From GCA-003244245 sp032230565 (GTDB lineage Bacteria; Actinomycetota; Actinomycetes; Mycobacteriales; Pseudonocardiaceae): a DNA stretch of 5,620 bases. The stretch lies in NCBI GenBank assembly GCA_032230565.1, contig JAVXWL010000180.1:1-5620 (forward strand), written 5' to 3'. A program made the position numbers and the translations under genes. Below the pieces are notes generated by a model. The model was not told where the DNA came from. It saw only the letters and a program-made list of their open reading frames with translations, and made no database searches. Below, piece by piece: positions 4,540 to 5,620 of the stretch (position 1 is its first letter; the number at the start of each line of letters is the position of its first letter).

Positions 4540-4786
4540 GAACGGCTTGGTTGTCCCACCGGTCCGGCCGGCACATGGCTGCGAGGGCCCTGCGCTGCGG
4601 CTCGCCACCCAGCGCGTGCCGGTCGTCATTCCCAGCCAGACGAGCGCGTCCTCCGCATGGCGTCCTGCTCTCATGCCGTCTTGCCCAGGGCGGCCGCTTG
4701 ATGCGAGTGCGGCTGTGATTGAACGACGGCTGTATGAGCCGAGCAGTAGACCTACGTCCCACTCTGAGGAAACAGCAGGTGAGAGG
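4505..4786. other. Unassigned stretch between relE and the tRNA fragment
   Basis: The only longer frame is minus 4762-4454 (102 codons). Its middle part, with HALGGEPQRRALAAMCRPDR and AVHLILETGEIYLI, looks somewhat protein-like, and it would overlap the relE end antisense. I recognise no family, no ribosome site supports its ATG, and the N-terminal third is Arg-rich noise. No hairpin terminator follows relE. Confidence 0.25.
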
Positions 4787-4836
4787 TGGAGCCGCCTAAG
4801 GGAATCGAACCCTTGACCTGCTCATTACGAGGAGCC
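4787..4836 (-). tRNA. 3' half of tRNA-Thr(CGT), likely attachment-site scar
   Basis: The minus strand carries anticodon loop CTCGTAA (4831-4825, anticodon CGT), the 3' anticodon stem TGAGC, the variable loop AGGTC, a perfect T arm (AAGGG, TTCGATT, CCCTT), the 3' acceptor strand AGGCGGC and TCCA (4790-4787). The 5' half is missing: no GCCGCCT acceptor strand and no D arm precede it. GCTC just before the loop could pair with GAGC, but one base short of a normal 5-bp stem. It cannot be a working tRNA. A fragment running from the anticodon loop to the 3' end is the usual core carried by integrases that target tRNA genes, so I read it as an att site of a lost or displaced island. No integrase gene is in the window. 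Confidence 0.8.
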
Positions 4837-4941
4837 CGTACCACGCCTTCTAGCACTTCTACCTGCGACGACAGTTTCAGCTCTCACACCTTTGAGTGCG
4901 ATAGCGGCACCGTTAGACCTGAGTTCGCAGGAGCGTGGAAC

Positions 4942-5032
4942 CGGCGGGTCGAAAGACCTGCGTACCGGCAGCTCTATGAGCAGCTGCGGGCCGGGATCCT
5001 GAGTGGCGCCCTGCCCGCGGGTTCCCGGCTGC
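4942..5032 (+). pseudogene. GntR/MocR-family regulator, N-terminal fragment
   Basis: The plus frame reads RRVERPAYRQLYEQLRAG and ILSGALPAGSRL. This is the opening of a GntR-type winged-helix DNA-binding domain, closest to MocR/PdxR-like regulators (PLYRQLYEQLRxxILxGxLxPGxRLPSSR). The recognition helix that should follow is missing. Homology stops at the Leu codon ending at 5031, and the next bases (GGTCAAGTC) look like the end of an insertion sequence. The N-terminal start is also unclear: the frame is open back to 4786 through the tRNA fragment, with no credible start near 4900-4940. So both ends are damaged and the target genes are unknown. Confidence 0.65.
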
Positions 5033-5269
5033 GGTCAAGTCCTGAGCGTCCTGTAAATCGGTGGCCTACTGTCATGCGGCGGCGCTGTTGCTCCGGTTGG
5101 TTTTGCGGTCATTGGTGTTGGCCGGGGGTGGGTCGAGTCCCAGCTCGGCGCGTAGCAGTGTGAGCTGGTGACGTTCCAGGTCGCTGATCGATACGCGACA
5201 CCAGCGGTCGGCGGCGCGGATCAGGGTGGCGAATACGAGCTTCATGGCGGCTTTTTCGTCGGGGACCCG
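5033..5269 (-). mobile_element. IS256-like (mutator) element: transposase C-terminus and terminal end
   Basis: The minus frame from about 5269 reads RVPDEKAAMKLVFATLIRAA, DRWCRVSISDLERHQL, TLLRAELGLDPPPA and ends NSAAA with TGA (5074-5072). FPDExAAxKLVxxxLxxAxxRW is, to my reading, the C-terminal region of IS256-family transposases. About 40 bases beyond the stop comes GATTTACAGGACGCTCAGGA and CTTGACC (minus strand, about 5059-5033), plausible as the terminal inverted repeat; its outer edge coincides with the point where GntR homology stops. Only about 65 residues remain and the catalytic DDE region is absent. The family name is my best judgement; the element nature is better supported by the clean cut in the GntR gene. 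Confidence 0.55.
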
Positions 5270-5358
5270 CGGTGGCGTCCGGCGTGGCGCAGCAGCGTGG
5301 TGAGCTGGGTGATAGTCAGTTGTGCGGCGGCGCGGGTGGGGGCGGCGGCTAGCAGGCA
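5266..5358 (-). pseudogene. IS110-family transposase, internal fragment
   Basis: The minus frame reads CLLAAAPTRAAAQLTITQL and TTLLRHAGRHRG. This resembles the segment of IS110-family DEDD transposases between the RuvC-like and Tnp_20 domains (APTPxxAAxLTxxQLxALLRRAGRQR). About 31 residues are recognisable. At about 5267 this frame loses homology, and the frame carrying the IS256-like C-terminus takes over. The fragment has neither the DEDD catalytic domain nor the serine of Tnp_20 and is dead. Confidence 0.5.
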
Positions 5359-5620
5359 CGTACTTGCTGCGCTAGTCGGGGCCGATGAGACCGATCCAGG
5401 CACCATGGACTGGTCGGCAGAGGCGACGATTCCGGTCTGGTCGGAAGAGGAAGGCGAAGGCAAGACAGGGACCCAGACCGGGAGAACTCTCCGCCTGCCT
5501 CCCCGTCTCCCTGATTGGGTCCCCGTGACTGTGTGTGCACCGTGAGCCAGCCGGACCGGTTCCTCGCGAAGCACATCCACTCAGCGCCGGGCATTCCACC
5601 GTGTCCCGCCGGAGCTCCGT
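5359..5620. other. Noncoding stretch with a long imperfect hairpin
   Basis: No coding region with recognisable features was found. Minus frames upstream of the IS110 fragment are Ser/Pro/Arg-rich and motif-free. The main structure is the hairpin at 5468-5523, listed separately. Confidence 0.3.
5468..5523. repeat. Imperfect 18-bp inverted repeat (hairpin)
   Basis: GGGACCCAGACCGGGAGA (5468-5485) pairs with TCTCCCTGATTGGGTCCC (5506-5523) across a 20-base loop. Fifteen of 18 positions are Watson-Crick and one more is G-U. There is no following T-run. Compensating differences cannot be judged from one copy. It may be a structured RNA, a repeat family member or an element end. Confidence 0.6.

Noticed and set aside
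3955..4574. Minus-strand frames antisense to relBE (3955-4239, 3972-4574)
   Set aside because: The plus strand gives clear RelB and RelE homology; the antisense translations have no motifs.
1..5620. CRISPR array, rRNA, riboswitch or origin
   Set aside because: No regularly spaced repeats of 24-40 bases, no conserved rRNA segment and no recognisable riboswitch core or iteron set were seen on either strand.

Overview
The window looks like slow-growing Mycobacterium (or a close actinobacterial relative). It is GC-rich, and it carries an Mkl/MlaF-type ATPase next to a remnant of an Mce-associated protein, a RelBE pair of the Rv1247c/Rv1246c type, and GTG starts with GGAGG ribosome sites. It is not an ordinary coding region. 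Most recognisable genes are broken, truncated or read in two or three frames, so this is an island in advanced decay, as in host-adapted mycobacteria with many pseudogenes. The organism assignment is inference from protein similarity recalled by eye; no database was searched.

Layout. Positions 1-557 (minus): the C-terminus of an Mce-associated protein, coupled by an ATGA overlap to the 5' end of an Mce-type ABC ATPase whose Walker A lysine is arginine. Positions 589-818 (plus): the C-terminus of a monoacylglycerol-lipase-like hydrolase with an internal deletion and a -1 frameshift. Positions 819-1394: mostly unreadable, with one short unidentified 3' gene end (1207-1352). Positions 1395-1868 (minus): an intact STAS-domain protein (anti-sigma-factor antagonist type). 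Positions 2283-2480 (plus): an O-methyltransferase remnant with two stops. Positions 2541-2784 (minus): the N-terminus of a Tn3-family transposase split over three frames. Positions 3332-3742 (plus): an intact small exported Gly/Ser/Thr-rich protein with a four-cysteine tail. Positions 3825-3943 (minus): the C-terminal stub of an IS5-family transposase. Positions 3957-4504 (plus): a relBE toxin-antitoxin operon with its palindromic operator but three frameshifts. Positions 4787-4836 (minus): the 3' half of tRNA-Thr(CGT), a likely integration-site scar. Positions 4942-5032 (plus): the N-terminus of a GntR/MocR regulator, cut off where an IS256-type element end begins (5033-5269, minus). That fragment is itself joined to an IS110-type transposase fragment (5266-5358, minus).

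Only three reading frames look intact: the partial ATPase at the left edge, the STAS protein and the exported low-complexity protein. The rest reads as a stack of at least four mobile-element remnants (Tn3, IS5, IS256, IS110) around a tRNA scar. The points most worth a second look are the exported Cys-tail protein, the relB frameshift site (which resembles prfB recoding geometry), the tRNA-Thr fragment, and the Walker A substitution in an otherwise open ATPase frame. I did not find a convincing, complete, new multi-gene system.
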